A stretch of 64,000 nucleotides of DNA from Rhizobium sp. BK602 (GTDB lineage Bacteria; Pseudomonadota; Alphaproteobacteria; Rhizobiales; Rhizobiaceae). The notes beneath the pieces are model-generated. The model was not told the origin of the DNA, did not search any database, and was given only the letters and a program-made list of their open reading frames with translations. Both the position numbers and the translations under genes were made by a program. Positions 47,764-57,699 of this stretch are shown here, in pieces; position 1 is the first letter of the stretch, and each line of letters begins with the position of its first letter. The stretch covers positions 600,255 to 664,254 of the forward strand of contig NZ_JACIBC010000004.1 of assembly GCF_014195095.1 (NCBI RefSeq), written 5' to 3'.

Positions 47764-48837
47764 TCAGACGTTCGAGGAGTAGATAGCATCCACCACGGCG
47801 TCTGTGACGTCCTTGGTGGTGGCGGTTCCGCCGACATCGGGCGTGAGGATGCCGGCACCCGTCACCCGCTCGACAGCGCGCATCAGGCGGGCGGAGGCGT
47901 CCTGCTCGCCGAGATGCTCGAGCATCTGCGCGGCGGTCCAGAAGGTCGCGACGGGGTTGGCGATACCCTTGCCGGTGATGTCGAAGGCCGAGCCGTGGAT
48001 CGGCTCGAACATCGAGGGGAAACGGCGTTCCGGGTCGATATTGGCCGTCGGCGCGACGCCCAGCGATCCGGCCAGCGCGCCGGCGAGATCCGAGAGGATG
48101 TCGGCATGCAGGTTGGTGGCGACGATGGTGTCGAGGCTCTGCGGCTTCAGCGTCATGCGCACGGTCATGGCGTCGACCAGCATCTTGTCCCAGGTGACGT
48201 CGGGGAATTCCTCGGCCACCTCGGCGGCGATCTCGTCCCACATGACCATGCCGTGCCGCTGGGCATTGGACTTGGTGACGACGGTCAGGAGCTTGCGCGG
48301 GCGCGACTGGGCGAGCTTGAAGGCATAGCGCATGATGCGGGTGACGCCAACGCGGGTGAAGATCGCGACCTCGGTGCCGACCTCTTCGGGCAGGCCCCTG
48401 TGGGCGCGGCCGCCATGGCCGGAATATTCGCCTTCCGAATTCTCGCGCACGATGACCCAATCGAGATCGCCGGGGCCGCAATTGCGCAGCGGCGGCGTGA
48501 TGCCGGGTAGGATCTTGGTCGGGCGGACGTTGGCATATTGGTCGAAGCCCTGGCAGATCGGCAGCCGCAGGCCCCAGAGGGTGATATGGTCGGGCACGTC
48601 GGGCGCTCCGACGGCGCCGAAATAGATGGCGTCGAACTTCTTCAGCCGGGAAAGGCCGTCCGCCGGCATCATCACGCCATGCTTCTTGTAATAGTCGGAG
48701 CCCCAGTCGAAGTTTTCGACGTTGAACTTCACGTCTCCCAGCCGTTTTTCAAGACTGGCAAGAACCGTGGTGCCGGCGGCGATCACTTCCGGGCCGATAC
48801 CGTCGGCGGGGATGGTTGCAATTGCATATTCGCGCAT
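47764..48837 (-). CDS. ttuC: Tartrate dehydrogenase/decarboxylase
   Basis: 357 residues of the isocitrate/isopropylmalate dehydrogenase family: IPADGIGPEVIAAG at the start, WVIVRENSEGEYSGHGGR (substrate Arg and Ser region), VTKSNAQRHGM and the signature NLHADILSDLAGALAGSLG with metal-binding Asp residues, then EPIHGSAFDITGKGIANP for NAD. The ENSEGEY segment and the operon context point to tartrate dehydrogenase rather than LeuB. It oxidises tartrate or D-malate with NAD and divalent metal. Located between the transporter and ttuD genes. Confidence 0.92.
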   Translation of the reverse strand: MREYAIATIPADGIGPEVIAAGTTVLASLEKRLGDVKFNVENFDWGSDYYKKHGVMMPADGLSRLKKFDAIYFGAVGAPDVPDHITLWGLRLPICQGFDQYANVRPTKILPGITPPLRNCGPGDLDWVIVRENSEGEYSGHGGRAHRGLPEEVGTEVAIFTRVGVTRIMRYAFKLAQSRPRKLLTVVTKSNAQRHGMVMWDEIAAEVAEEFPDVTWDKMLVDAMTVRMTLKPQSLDTIVATNLHADILSDLAGALAGSLGVAPTANIDPERRFPSMFEPIHGSAFDITGKGIANPVATFWTAAQMLEHLGEQDASARLMRAVERVTGAGILTPDVGGTATTKDVTDAVVDAIYSSNV

Positions 48838-48861
48838 GTTTCTCTCCGTGAGATATGAAGT

Positions 48862-50172
48862 TCAGGACCGCTGGCCCGCCGCCTGGATTGCCGACGCCTT
48901 GGCGGCGGCGCGGGACAGGATGAGCGTCAGTGCCGCCGACAGAACCAGGAGCCCCGCGACGAAGCAGAGCCCGCCGGCAAAACCGCCGGTCAGATCCTTG
49001 ATCCAGCCGATCATCGAGGGGCCGACGAAGCCGCCGAGATTGCCGATGGAGTTGATGGTGGCGATGCCTGCCGCTGCGGCCGGCCCGGATAGGAACAGCG
49101 TCGGCATGCTCCACAGCGGCGGCTTCGAGCAGCTGATGCCGATATTGACGAGAGTGAGCGCGATGAGAACCGCGAGCACGCCTGTCGCACCGGCGGCGAA
49201 GGCGAGGCCGGCCGCCGCCAGAAGGCAGGCGAACACGACATGCCATGTGCGCTCGCCCGTCCGGTCGGAATGGCGCGCCCAGAAGACCATGGCGACGACG
49301 GCGAAGATGGCGGGGATCGAGTTCAGGAAGCCGACCTGCAGCGAGGAAAGGCCGAATTCCTTGATGATCTGCGGCGCCCAGATGCCGAGCGTATAGAGAC
49401 CGGCCGAGGTGCCGAAATAGACGAGAGCGAGCGCAAGCACGCGCACATCGAGCAGCCCGGCCCAGACGCTGTGGCTTGCCTTGACGCCGGTGGCCTTCTG
49501 CTCGTCGTCCATGGTTTTCATCAGCCAGTTGCGTTCCTCGTCGGACAGCCATTTGGCCTTGGTCGGACGATCGGTCAGGTAGAACAGCACGACCACGCCG
49601 AAGATGATAGCCGGTGCCGCTTCGATCAGGAACATCCACTGCCAGCCGGCAAGGCCCATCAATCCATGCATCTGCATGAGCGCGCCGGAGATCGGCGAGC
49701 CGAGGACGGTCGAAAGCGGAGCCGCGGCCATGAAGAGCGCGGTGACCGCTGCGCGGCGGCGGGCCGGAAACCAGAAGCTCAGATAGAGGATGATGCCGGG
49801 AAAGAAACCGGCCTCGGCAACACCGAGGAGGAAACGCAGGATGTAGAAGCTGGTCGCGCCCTGCACGAAGGCCATCAGGCCGGAAACGATGCCCCAGCTG
49901 ATCATCACCCGAGCGATCCAGATGCGGGCGCCGACCTTGTTGAGAATGAGGTTGGAGGGCACTTCGAAGAGGAAATAGCCGAGAAAGAAGATGCCGGCAC
50001 CGAAGCCGAAGACGGTCGACGAGAAGCCGAGATCCTTGTTCATCTCCAGCGCCGCGAAACCGATGTTCACGCGGTCGAGGAACGCGATGAGATAGAGCAG
50101 CATGATGAAGGGAACGATACGAATCGTTATCTTGCGCAGAACGCGCGTTTCCAGTCCATTGGCCACGGCCAT
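48862..50172 (-). CDS. ttuB: MFS transporter, tartrate/anion symporter (TtuB-like)
   Basis: 436 residues from ATG 50172. GGGAGG lies only two bases before this ATG; GTG 50166 has better spacing and may be the true start. An upstream TTG at 50220 is also open. Twelve transmembrane segments are expected; typical anion:cation symporter sequence LLYLIAFLDRVNIGFAAL is followed by VFGFGAGIFFLGYFLFEVPS and the loop LGVAEAGFFPGIILYLSFWF. The family carries organic acids such as tartrate and phthalate with protons. First gene of the ttuBCD-like operon, divergent from a LysR gene across a long palindrome. Confidence 0.9.
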   Translation of the reverse strand: MAVANGLETRVLRKITIRIVPFIMLLYLIAFLDRVNIGFAALEMNKDLGFSSTVFGFGAGIFFLGYFLFEVPSNLILNKVGARIWIARVMISWGIVSGLMAFVQGATSFYILRFLLGVAEAGFFPGIILYLSFWFPARRRAAVTALFMAAAPLSTVLGSPISGALMQMHGLMGLAGWQWMFLIEAAPAIIFGVVVLFYLTDRPTKAKWLSDEERNWLMKTMDDEQKATGVKASHSVWAGLLDVRVLALALVYFGTSAGLYTLGIWAPQIIKEFGLSSLQVGFLNSIPAIFAVVAMVFWARHSDRTGERTWHVVFACLLAAAGLAFAAGATGVLAVLIALTLVNIGISCSKPPLWSMPTLFLSGPAAAAGIATINSIGNLGGFVGPSMIGWIKDLTGGFAGGLCFVAGLLVLSAALTLILSRAAAKASAIQAAGQRS

Positions 50173-50254
50173 TTCCTCCCAGAATGATGACGTCGGCGCG
50201 CCTCCTGCGCCTTTGTCCAAACGATGCGGGAGAAAACCCTCATGGACAACGAAA

Positions 50255-50287
50255 CCGAAATTATATAAATTATTGATATAATTTCGG
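50255..50287. promoter_or_regulatory. LysR-type operator between ttuB and the LysR gene
   Basis: CCGAAATTATA (50255-50265), 11 bases, TATAATTTCGG (50277-50287): perfect 11-bp arms containing the T-N11-A element of LysR boxes. It lies 10 bases before the TTG start of the LysR gene and about 80 bases before ttuB, so it can serve both autoregulation and activation. Confidence 0.75.
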
Positions 50288-50297
50288 AGAGAGAACC

Positions 50298-51212
50298 TTG
50301 GAAATCAAGCAGCTGCGCTGTTTCCTGGCGGTGGCCGAGGCGCTGCATTTCGGCCGGGCGGCGCAGAAGCTCGGCATTCTGCCCGCTTCGCTCGGCCGCG
50401 AAATCCGGCTTCTGGAGGAAGCGCTGGGCGCGCGCATCATCGAGAGGACGACGCGGCATGTTCTCCTGACGGATGAGGGCAGGCGGTTGCTGGACGATGC
50501 CCGTCAGATCGTGTCGCATGTGGATGCGGTGCAAAGCCGCTTTCAGCAGGTGCGGCAGGGACAGCGGACCGAGGTCCGGATCGGCGCGATCGACAGCGCC
50601 GCCGCCGGCCTCATTCCCCAGCTTCTCCATGACCTGAAGCTGAGCGATCCCGAGGTGTCGGTCCGGCTGCTCGAGGAAAAGACGGTGAAGCTGTTGCCCA
50701 GGCTGCAGTCCGGGCGTCTCGATCTCGCCTTCATCCGGCCGCCCGAGACCGTCGATCCCAGGATAAAGCTGCAACGGCTGTTCAACGAAACCGTCGTCGT
50801 CGCCATGGCGGCGAGCCATCGGCTGGCGGACCGGGAGCATATCGACATAGAGGAACTGGAAAACGAGCCGCTCATCGTTCCCGACAGACGCTCGCGGCCG
50901 CACAGCCATGATCTCACGATCAAGCTTTTCACCGATGCGGGAATGCATGTCCGTATCGCGCAGGTGGCGGATGAGAAGCAGACGATCGTCAACCTGGTGG
51001 CGGCCGATATCGGCCTTGCGATCGTTCCGCGCTGGACCTCGCGATTGAGCGTTAGCGGCGTCCGGTATCTGCCGCTGAAGACAAAGACCGACGGCGCCAT
51101 GACCCAGCTTCCGCTCTCCGCCGCCTGGGTGAAGGGCGTGCGCGATCCGCTGCGCGACAGGGTCGTCGCCCTCTTGATGCGCAATCTCGATGCATATGCC
51201 CGCAATGCCTGA
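50298..51212 (+). CDS. LysR family regulator of the tartrate genes (TtuA-like)
   Basis: 304 residues, starting at TTG 50298 with GGAGAGAG just upstream. The N-terminal winged helix is typical: [39 protein letters not shown] and [17 protein letters not shown]. The C-terminal domain is the two-lobe effector domain ([23 protein letters not shown]). Divergent placement to ttuB with a perfect palindrome between them suggests that it activates transport and oxidation of tartrate when the inducer is present. Confidence 0.93.
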   Translation: MEIKQLRCFLAVAEALHFGRAAQKLGILPASLGREIRLLEEALGARIIERTTRHVLLTDEGRRLLDDARQIVSHVDAVQSRFQQVRQGQRTEVRIGAIDSAAAGLIPQLLHDLKLSDPEVSVRLLEEKTVKLLPRLQSGRLDLAFIRPPETVDPRIKLQRLFNETVVVAMAASHRLADREHIDIEELENEPLIVPDRRSRPHSHDLTIKLFTDAGMHVRIAQVADEKQTIVNLVAADIGLAIVPRWTSRLSVSGVRYLPLKTKTDGAMTQLPLSAAWVKGVRDPLRDRVVALLMRNLDAYARNA

Positions 51213-51242
51213 TCCCCGGCACAACGCCGCGATGCGAATGCT

Positions 51243-52646
51243 TCAGCCTGCCGTTGCCGGATCGGCCAGCCGAAAGGTCACGATCACCTTCAGCCCCTTG
51301 CCCGCCTCTCCATCGCCGAGCGTTACGCTGGCGCCATAGAGTGCGGCGATCTCCTCGACAATGGGCAGTCCCAGCCCTGTTCCGCTCGCCTTCGGCCAGT
51401 CGCCGCGCGTGAAGCGGCTGAACATCGCGCCCCGCCGTTCCGGCGGGATGCCGGGGCCATCGTCTTCGACTTCGAGGCGGGCGACGGTCGCGTCCCGAAG
51501 CGAGCGCACCGTGACGATGGCACCAGGGCCGGCATAGGCGATGGCATTCTCGATGAGGTTTCGAAGCAGCTCCTCGATCAACAGCGGTTCGGCATGCACC
51601 AGCACCTCGCTCTCGCCCTCGAAGCCGAGATCGATGCCGGCTTCTGTCGCGGTCGGGACATGATCGGCGGTCACCTCCTGCGCCTTCAACGTCAGGTCCA
51701 TCGCCCCGTTGCGCTGTTGCCCCCTGGTGGCGGTGGCATCGAGCCGGGCCAGCGTCAGCATCTGCATCAGGATGCGCTCGGCGCGGGCGACCGACTGATC
51801 GCCCTTGCGCACGGAATCGAGCGCTTCATCGAGCGAGCGGGCCCGCTGGGCCAGGGCAAGCTGGGTGCGCACGACGGCAAGCGGCGTCCGCAACTGATGG
51901 CTGGTATTGCCGGCGAACTGGCGCAGTGCGTTCAGCGCGCCCTCGAGCCGCACCATGAAGGAATTGACCGTCGTCACCAGCCCTTCGACTTCGCTTGGCG
52001 CGGCTTCCTCGATCGGGCTCAGATCGTCCGGGCTGCGCTGCGCGATCGCCTGGCCGAGACGGTTGAGCGGGTGCAGCGAAACGCTCACCGCGATCCAGAC
52101 GCCGGCCCCGGCGCCGACGATCATCAGCAGGAGCCGCAGCGCCGAACGCAGGAGGATGGTTTGTGATAGCTGCTGGCGGGCAATGGTCGTTTCCGCCACC
52201 GTCACGAGGAAGGGAACGGAGCGGATGCCGGTCGAGGCGGAACGCTGCAGCGTCACGACGCGGATCGGTTCGCCCCGGAAGCTGTCGTCGGCAAAGGCGC
52301 TGGCCTGTCCGCCCTGGAGGGTTACCACCGGCAGCGTCTGATAGCCGGTGATGAAGCTGCCGGGCGGGCCGTCCACCCTGTAGAATACCCGGTCCTGCGC
52401 GGCCGATGTCAGCATTTCGAGCGCCACATAGGGAATGTCGACTTCCAAGGCGCCGTTTTCTCCGACCACGACCCGCTCAGCGATCGCCAGGGCCGATCCG
52501 ACGAGAACGCGGTCGGAAACGGTCTGGGCCGTCTTGACTGCGTCGAACCAGGTGTCGAGCAGCGCCACGACACCCATGACCATGGTGGCGATCAGGAGCC
52601 AGGCCAGCAGGCGCGCGCGGAGCGAGTGACCGAAACGCAGCGTCAT
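51243..52646 (-). CDS. tctE: Sensor histidine kinase TctE-like
   Basis: 467 residues. Two membrane segments (about 11-30, LLAWLLIATMVMGVVALL, and about 170-190) flank a periplasmic sensor domain. The H-box is FAGNTSHQLRTPLAVV, the N-box LLRNLIENAIAYA, and the ATP lid has DDGPGIPPERR and GTGLGLPIVEEIA. The domain pattern matches the TctE group of kinases that sense tricarboxylates. The start overlaps the stop of the response-regulator gene by 4 bases. With a TctCBA transporter 1.2 kb away, citrate-like acids are the probable signal. Confidence 0.9.
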   Translation of the reverse strand: MTLRFGHSLRARLLAWLLIATMVMGVVALLDTWFDAVKTAQTVSDRVLVGSALAIAERVVVGENGALEVDIPYVALEMLTSAAQDRVFYRVDGPPGSFITGYQTLPVVTLQGGQASAFADDSFRGEPIRVVTLQRSASTGIRSVPFLVTVAETTIARQQLSQTILLRSALRLLLMIVGAGAGVWIAVSVSLHPLNRLGQAIAQRSPDDLSPIEEAAPSEVEGLVTTVNSFMVRLEGALNALRQFAGNTSHQLRTPLAVVRTQLALAQRARSLDEALDSVRKGDQSVARAERILMQMLTLARLDATATRGQQRNGAMDLTLKAQEVTADHVPTATEAGIDLGFEGESEVLVHAEPLLIEELLRNLIENAIAYAGPGAIVTVRSLRDATVARLEVEDDGPGIPPERRGAMFSRFTRGDWPKASGTGLGLPIVEEIAALYGASVTLGDGEAGKGLKVIVTFRLADPATAG

Positions 52647-53323
52647 GCCGGCTCATCGCAACAGCGGTCGACATAATAGCCGATGCCGCGCGCCGTCTTC
52701 ACCGTCAGCCCGTGCGGCGTCAGGCGGCGGCGCAACCGGCTGACATATTGCTCGATCGCATTGGTGCTGAGATCTTCGTCGAAGCCGATCAGCGATTGCA
52801 TGATCGCTTCCTTCGACACCACCTTGCCGGCCCGCAGGAAGAGGGTTTCGAGCACGGCGCGTTCGCGGCTCGGGATGTCGATGCGGGTGCCGGATGCGGA
52901 AAAGACGCGCGAGGTGAGGTCGAAGGTGACGCTGCCGAATTCGACCGTCGATGTCCTCGATCCGGCTTGCCGCCTCAGCAGCACGCGGATTCGCGCTTCC
53001 AGTTCGCTGACGTCGAAGGGCTTGGTCAGATAGTCGTCGGCTCCGAGATCGAGGCCACGGACGCGCTCCTCCGGCGTGCCGCGCGCTGTCAGGATGAGCA
53101 CGGCGGCCCGGTTCTGGCGGCCGCGAATGGCCTTCAAAACGTCCAGACCATCCATTTCGGGCAGGTTCAGGTCGAGAATGACGAGATCGAAACTCTCGGC
53201 CGTGACGGCGGCGAGCGCCGAGATGCCGTCGCCGACGACATCGACGGCATAGCCGCTGCCGCGCAGAATGGCCAAGAGCCCATCCGCCAGCGCTTCATTG
53301 TCCTCCACCAGAAGCAGTCGCAC
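52643..53323 (-). CDS. tctD: Response regulator TctD-like (OmpR type)
   Basis: 226 residues from GTG 53323, chosen because AAGGAGAAGGAC precedes it and VRLLLVEDNEALADGLL is the usual beginning; ATG 53353 gives ten extra residues. The receiver domain has the phosphoacceptor Asp in LVILDLNLPEMDG and Lys in DDYLTKPFDVSE. The C-terminal winged helix of the OmpR/PhoB type has DLSTNAIEQYVSRLRRRLTP and TARGIGYY. It pairs with the kinase encoded next and probably activates the solute-binding protein and tct genes to the right, from which it is divergent (77 bases between start codons). Confidence 0.92.
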   Translation of the reverse strand: MRLLLVEDNEALADGLLAILRGSGYAVDVVGDGISALAAVTAESFDLVILDLNLPEMDGLDVLKAIRGRQNRAAVLILTARGTPEERVRGLDLGADDYLTKPFDVSELEARIRVLLRRQAGSRTSTVEFGSVTFDLTSRVFSASGTRIDIPSRERAVLETLFLRAGKVVSKEAIMQSLIGFDEDLSTNAIEQYVSRLRRRLTPHGLTVKTARGIGYYVDRCCDEPA

Positions 53324-53400
53324 GTCCTTCTCCTTTGGCGCAAGATTAGACATGCGCGCCGTACTTGTGAACATGCCCGCCTTTCGGCACTATTGCCGGC

Positions 53401-54468
53401 ATGCGCCTCCTCCACTGCTTTTTCATTCTCGTCGCTTCGATAGTGCCGGCAAGGGCCGATGCCATTTTCCTGCCCGCAGCGTCGGGGGCGGCCGATGCGC
53501 GCATATTGAAGATCTATTCGTCGCTGGACGAGCCGCTGGCAAGGCCGATGCTCGAAGGATTTCAGGCCACCAATCCGGATGTGGCGATTTCCTATGAGGA
53601 TATGTTGACCGGCGAAATCTACGACCGCATCGTCCGGGAAACCGACAGCGGGGAGAAGACCGCCGACTTCGCCTTCTCCTCGGCCATGGATCTCCAGGTC
53701 AAGCTCGGCAATGACGGCTATGCCCAAAGGAGCGATCTGCCGCTGAGCGGCATATGGCCGAGCTGGGCGAACTGGCACAACACATCCTATGCGCTCACTT
53801 TCGAACCGGCTGTCTTTGTCTATCACAAGCCGAGCTTCGTCGGCCGCGAACCGCCCGGCACCCGCGCCGAGCTGGTCGAATTCCTTCGGAAAAACAACGA
53901 TACGGTCTTCGGGCGGATCGGCACCTACGACATCGAGCGGTCAGGGGTAGGACACCTGTTCATGGCGCGCGATCAGGAGCAGTTCAGCGACATATGGTCC
54001 GTCATAAGCGCGATGGGCGAAGCGGGCGTCAAGCTCTACTCCGAAAGCCAGGCCATATTGGAGAGGGTGTCGGACGGGCGGTTCATCCTCGGCTACAACA
54101 TTCTCGGCTCCTATGCGGCAGACTGGGCCTCCCGCCATCCGGATGTCGGCATTCTGCTGCCGCGCGACTATACGGTGGTCATGTCGCGCATCGGGCTGGT
54201 GCCGCAGGCTGCCGCCGCCCCCGATCTCGGTAAGCGCTACCTTGCATTCCTGATGTCGCAGGAGGGCCAGCAGATCATGGCGAGCAAGCTGCAGATCCCC
54301 GCCGTCAGCCCGGAGGTCGCCGGCCACAATACCGCGACGACCATGCACGCCCTGCACGGCGCCCAGCTCAAGCCCGTTCCCGTCAGCCTCGGCCTGATGG
54401 TCTATCTCGATCAGGTCAAGCGGGCGCGGCTGATCAAACGATGGAACGACGCGCTTCGTCTGCGGTGA
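53401..54468 (+). CDS. Periplasmic solute-binding protein (family 1, iron/organic-anion type)
   Basis: 355 residues. MRLLHCFFILVASIVPARADA is a Sec signal peptide. The mature protein has the family 1/AfuA-like pattern: LKIYSSLDEPLARPMLEGFQ, ISYEDMLTGEIYDRIVRE, DFAFSSAMDLQVKL, then WHNTSYALTFEPAVFVYHK, and DGRFILGYNILGSYAADWA. No permease or ATPase genes follow; instead it sits between tctDE and tctCBA. Binding proteins beside TctDE-type kinases are known in other proteobacteria and may act as an accessory receptor for the sensor (inference). Confidence 0.85.
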   Translation: MRLLHCFFILVASIVPARADAIFLPAASGAADARILKIYSSLDEPLARPMLEGFQATNPDVAISYEDMLTGEIYDRIVRETDSGEKTADFAFSSAMDLQVKLGNDGYAQRSDLPLSGIWPSWANWHNTSYALTFEPAVFVYHKPSFVGREPPGTRAELVEFLRKNNDTVFGRIGTYDIERSGVGHLFMARDQEQFSDIWSVISAMGEAGVKLYSESQAILERVSDGRFILGYNILGSYAADWASRHPDVGILLPRDYTVVMSRIGLVPQAAAAPDLGKRYLAFLMSQEGQQIMASKLQIPAVSPEVAGHNTATTMHALHGAQLKPVPVSLGLMVYLDQVKRARLIKRWNDALRLR

Positions 54469-54675
54469 GCTTTCCCCAGGGCGTCAGCTAAATGTCAGGC
54501 AAGTGTGGTGCCCTTGGTATGTTCCGTCTTGGAGGACTCGAAGACGGGATGACACGGGAGGAGTTCCGGATCACGGCGTGGCCCCATGCGGTCCCCGTGT
54601 GAGCGCTATCCCCCGATGTCCATTACATCATCAGCATGGCCGACACCGAATGGGGGGCCAACGGGGGAGACAGCC

Positions 54676-55620
54676 TTGAAAAGATTCGTTTTGACCGCGC
54701 TCGTCGCGAGCGCATTTTCGCTGCCGGTTCTCGCAGCGGACTACACCATCATCGCTCCGGCAAATCCCGGCGGCGGCTGGGATCAGACGGCGCGCACGAT
54801 CCAGACCGTCATGCAGAAGGAAAGCATTTCGCGCAGCGTGCAGGTGCAGAACGTTCCCGGCGCCGGCGGCACGATCGGCCTGGCGCAGTTCGTCAGTCAG
54901 TCCAAGGGCAATCCGAACGCGCTGATCGTCGGCGGCTATGTCATGGTCGGCGCCATCCTCAACAACAAGGCGCCGGTCACGCTCAAGGACGTGACGCCGG
55001 TCGCGCGGTTGACGGGCGAATACGAGGCGATCGTGGTTCCGGCCTCGTCACCGTTGAAGACCATGGGCGATCTGGTCGAAGCCTTGAAGAAGGACCCCGG
55101 TTCCGTTTCCTGGGGCGGCGGCTCGGCCGGCGGCACGGACCATATTCTCGTCGGCCAGATCGCCAAGGCCGCCGGCGTCGACCCGAAGAAGATCAACTAC
55201 ATTGCCTTTTCGGGCGGCGGCGAGGCATTGGCGGCCATTCTCGGCAGCCAGGTCTCGGCCGGCGTTTCCGGCTACGGCGAGTTCGAATCGCAGATCAAGG
55301 CCGGCACGCTTCGCCTGCTTGCCGTCTCCAGCGACAAGCGCATCGATGGCGTCGATGGTCCGACGCTGAAGGAAGCGGGTGTCGACGTCGTCGTTCAGAA
55401 CTGGCGCATGATCGCGGCGGCTCCGGGGCTCACGGACGAGCAGAAGGCCGCAATCTCCGCCGATATTGAGAAGCTGGTGACCTCGGCGACCTGGCAGGAA
55501 ACGCTGAAGACCAAGGGCTGGCAGGATACCTATCTCTCCGGGAAGGCCTTCGAGGAGCAGCTCGCCAAGGATATCTCCGCGACGGAAGCCACCCTCAAGG
55601 ACATCGGTCTGGTCCAATGA
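54676..55620 (+). CDS. tctC: Tripartite tricarboxylate transporter solute receptor TctC
   Basis: 314 residues from TTG 54676, chosen because GGGGGAGA lies seven bases upstream and the signal peptide [20 protein letters not shown] then begins at once; an ATG at 54586 would put 30 polar residues before the signal. The mature protein is typical of the TTT receptor family: [46 protein letters not shown] and [22 protein letters not shown]. It captures a carboxylate in the periplasm for the TctAB membrane part. The start of tctB overlaps its stop by 4 bases. Confidence 0.93.
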   Translation: MKRFVLTALVASAFSLPVLAADYTIIAPANPGGGWDQTARTIQTVMQKESISRSVQVQNVPGAGGTIGLAQFVSQSKGNPNALIVGGYVMVGAILNNKAPVTLKDVTPVARLTGEYEAIVVPASSPLKTMGDLVEALKKDPGSVSWGGGSAGGTDHILVGQIAKAAGVDPKKINYIAFSGGGEALAAILGSQVSAGVSGYGEFESQIKAGTLRLLAVSSDKRIDGVDGPTLKEAGVDVVVQNWRMIAAAPGLTDEQKAAISADIEKLVTSATWQETLKTKGWQDTYLSGKAFEEQLAKDISATEATLKDIGLVQ

Positions 55621-56108
55621 GCAGCAGCGACAGTCAAGCATCGTCGCCGCGCCGCCCCGACAGGGCGGCGCTTGCGATGGCGGTGGGGCTGGCGATCGCC
55701 GGGGGTGTCATCCTCTGGGATACCTCGCATCTCGCCGCCTTGGTCAACTATTCGCCCGTCGGCCCGACGACTTTCCCCTATGCCGTGGCGTCCGTCCTGC
55801 TGGCGCTTGCCGTCTGGACCGTCGTCGAGGCCTGGCGCGGCGATTTCCCCGTGCGCGAGCGTCAGGAGCTGGGGCCGGTCGTCTGTATCGTCGCTGGACT
55901 TGCCGCCCAGATGCTCCTTTTGAAGACGGCCGGATTTTCCATTGCAACCGCCGCACTCTTTACCGCCACGGCCTATGCCTTCGGCAAGCGCAAGATCTGG
56001 ATCTCGTTCCCCATCGGCCTTTTTCTCTGTCTGGCCGTATGGCTGGTTTTCGCTCGCCTGTTGCAGCTTTCGCTGCCGGCCGGTCCGCTCGAGAAGCTGT
56101 TTTTCTAA
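55617..56108 (+). CDS. tctB: Tripartite tricarboxylate transporter small subunit TctB
   Basis: 163 residues with four hydrophobic stretches ([64 protein letters not shown]), the layout of TctB. It works with TctA in the inner membrane. Overlaps tctC by 4 bases and is 12 bases from the chosen tctA start. Confidence 0.92.
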   Translation: MSSSDSQASSPRRPDRAALAMAVGLAIAGGVILWDTSHLAALVNYSPVGPTTFPYAVASVLLALAVWTVVEAWRGDFPVRERQELGPVVCIVAGLAAQMLLLKTAGFSIATAALFTATAYAFGKRKIWISFPIGLFLCLAVWLVFARLLQLSLPAGPLEKLFF

Positions 56109-56120
56109 GGAGGAATGCGC

Positions 56121-57638
56121 TTGAGCACATTCGACTTCCTCATGCAGGGACTGGCCGTCGCCGCCCAGCCCATCAATCTGCTCTATGCCTTGATCGGCGT
56201 CATCCTGGGCACGGCGGTCGGCGTCCTGCCCGGCATCGGCCCGGCGCTGACCGTGGCGCTGCTTCTGCCGGTGACCTTCCAGCTCGATCCCGCCGGCTCG
56301 CTGATCATGTTTGCCGGCATCTATTATGGCGGCATGTATGGCGGCTCCACCGCCTCCATCCTGCTGAACACGCCGGGAGAGAGCGCCTCGATCATCACCG
56401 CGCTCGAGGGAAACAAGATGGCGCGCGCCGGGCGCGGCGGTCCGGCGCTGGCAACGGCGGCCATCGGCTCCTTCGTCGCCGGCCTGATCGCCACCATCGG
56501 CCTCGCCTTCGTCGCGCCCTATATCGTCAAGCTCGCCCTCGTCTTCGGCCCGCGCGAATATTTCGCCCTGATGGTGCTTGCCTTCGTCACCGTGTCGTCC
56601 GCCTTCGGGGATTCGACGCTGCGCGGCCTGACATCGCTGTTCATCGGCCTGGCGCTCGCCATGATCGGCATCGACCAGTTGAGCGGCCAGACGCGGCTGA
56701 GTTTCGGCGCGCCCGATCTTCTCGACGGCGTCGAGGTGACGACGCTGGCCGTCGCCATGTTCGCGATCGGCGAGACGCTGTTCATCGCCGCTCAGGGCAA
56801 TCGCATTGCCGAACAGGTCGAGATGGTGCGCGGCTCCGTCTGGATGACGGCCTCGGATTGGGCACGCTCCTGGAAACCTTGGCTGCGCGGCACCTTCATC
56901 GGCTTCCCGATCGGCGCCATGCCGGCCGGCGGCGCCGAGATCGGCACCTTCCTGTCCTACGCGGCCGAGAAACGGCTCAGCAAGCATCCGGAAGAATTCG
57001 GCCAGGGCGCGATCGAGGGTGTGGCGGGTCCGGAAGCGGCCAACAATGCTTCGGCCGCGGGAACCCTGGTTCCGCTACTGACGCTCGGCCTGCCGACCTC
57101 GGCGACCGCGGCGATCATGCTGGCGGGCTTCCAGCAATATGGCCTGCAACCCGGACCGCTGCTGTTCCTGACCAATCCCCAGCTTGTCTGGGGTCTGATC
57201 GCCAGCCTGCTGATCGCCAACCTGATGCTGCTCATTCTCAACCTGCCGCTGGTCGGTCTCTGGGTGCGGCTTCTGTCGATCCCGAAGCCGTGGCTCTATG
57301 CCGGCATCCTGCTGTTTGCGACGCTCGGAACGATCGGCGCCAATCCGTCCGTCTTCGAGCTCGGCATGCTGCTGGCATTCGGCGTGATGGGCTATGCCAT
57401 GCGGGTGCTCGGCTATCCCATCGCCCCCGTGGTGGTCGGCCTGATCCTCGGGCCGCTTGCGGAGCAGCAGTTGCGCCGGGCGCTGGCCATCAGCCAGGGT
57501 GACGTTACCGTCCTTTTCACGTCACCCATCGCGGCCATGCTTCTGCTTCTTGCCGCGGCCGCTCTCATCGTGCCGCTTATCATGCGCATTCGCGGGCGCG
57601 GCGCGGTACTCGCGCAACTCGCCGCCAACGAGGACTGA
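56121..57638 (+). CDS. tctA: Tripartite tricarboxylate transporter large permease TctA
   Basis: 505 residues from TTG 56121, which has AAGGAGG at seven bases; the ATG at 56115 is only one base from that site and is less likely. About twelve hydrophobic segments. Family signatures are [20 protein letters not shown], the glycine-rich [20 protein letters not shown] loop, [15 protein letters not shown] and the second motif [20 protein letters not shown]. It is the main transport channel of the TctCBA secondary transporter, driven by an ion gradient. Last gene of the operon; a 15-bp stem-loop follows. Confidence 0.95.
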   Translation: MSTFDFLMQGLAVAAQPINLLYALIGVILGTAVGVLPGIGPALTVALLLPVTFQLDPAGSLIMFAGIYYGGMYGGSTASILLNTPGESASIITALEGNKMARAGRGGPALATAAIGSFVAGLIATIGLAFVAPYIVKLALVFGPREYFALMVLAFVTVSSAFGDSTLRGLTSLFIGLALAMIGIDQLSGQTRLSFGAPDLLDGVEVTTLAVAMFAIGETLFIAAQGNRIAEQVEMVRGSVWMTASDWARSWKPWLRGTFIGFPIGAMPAGGAEIGTFLSYAAEKRLSKHPEEFGQGAIEGVAGPEAANNASAAGTLVPLLTLGLPTSATAAIMLAGFQQYGLQPGPLLFLTNPQLVWGLIASLLIANLMLLILNLPLVGLWVRLLSIPKPWLYAGILLFATLGTIGANPSVFELGMLLAFGVMGYAMRVLGYPIAPVVVGLILGPLAEQQLRRALAISQGDVTVLFTSPIAAMLLLLAAAALIVPLIMRIRGRGAVLAQLAANED

Positions 57639-57654
57639 TCGCGGGCCGGATTGA

Positions 57655-57694
57655 ACGCACGCATATGCATCGGCTCAGCTGCATATGCGTGCGT
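57655..57694. terminator. 15-bp perfect stem-loop between convergent tctA and DUF3422 genes
   Basis: ACGCACGCATATGCA (57655-57669), a 10-base loop, TGCATATGCGTGCGT (57680-57694). It lies 16 bases after tctA and 5 bases from the stop of the convergent gene, so it probably ends or protects both transcripts. No T-run on either side, so it may be a processing or barrier hairpin more than a classic terminator. Confidence 0.7.
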
Positions 57695-57699
57695 CGCTG

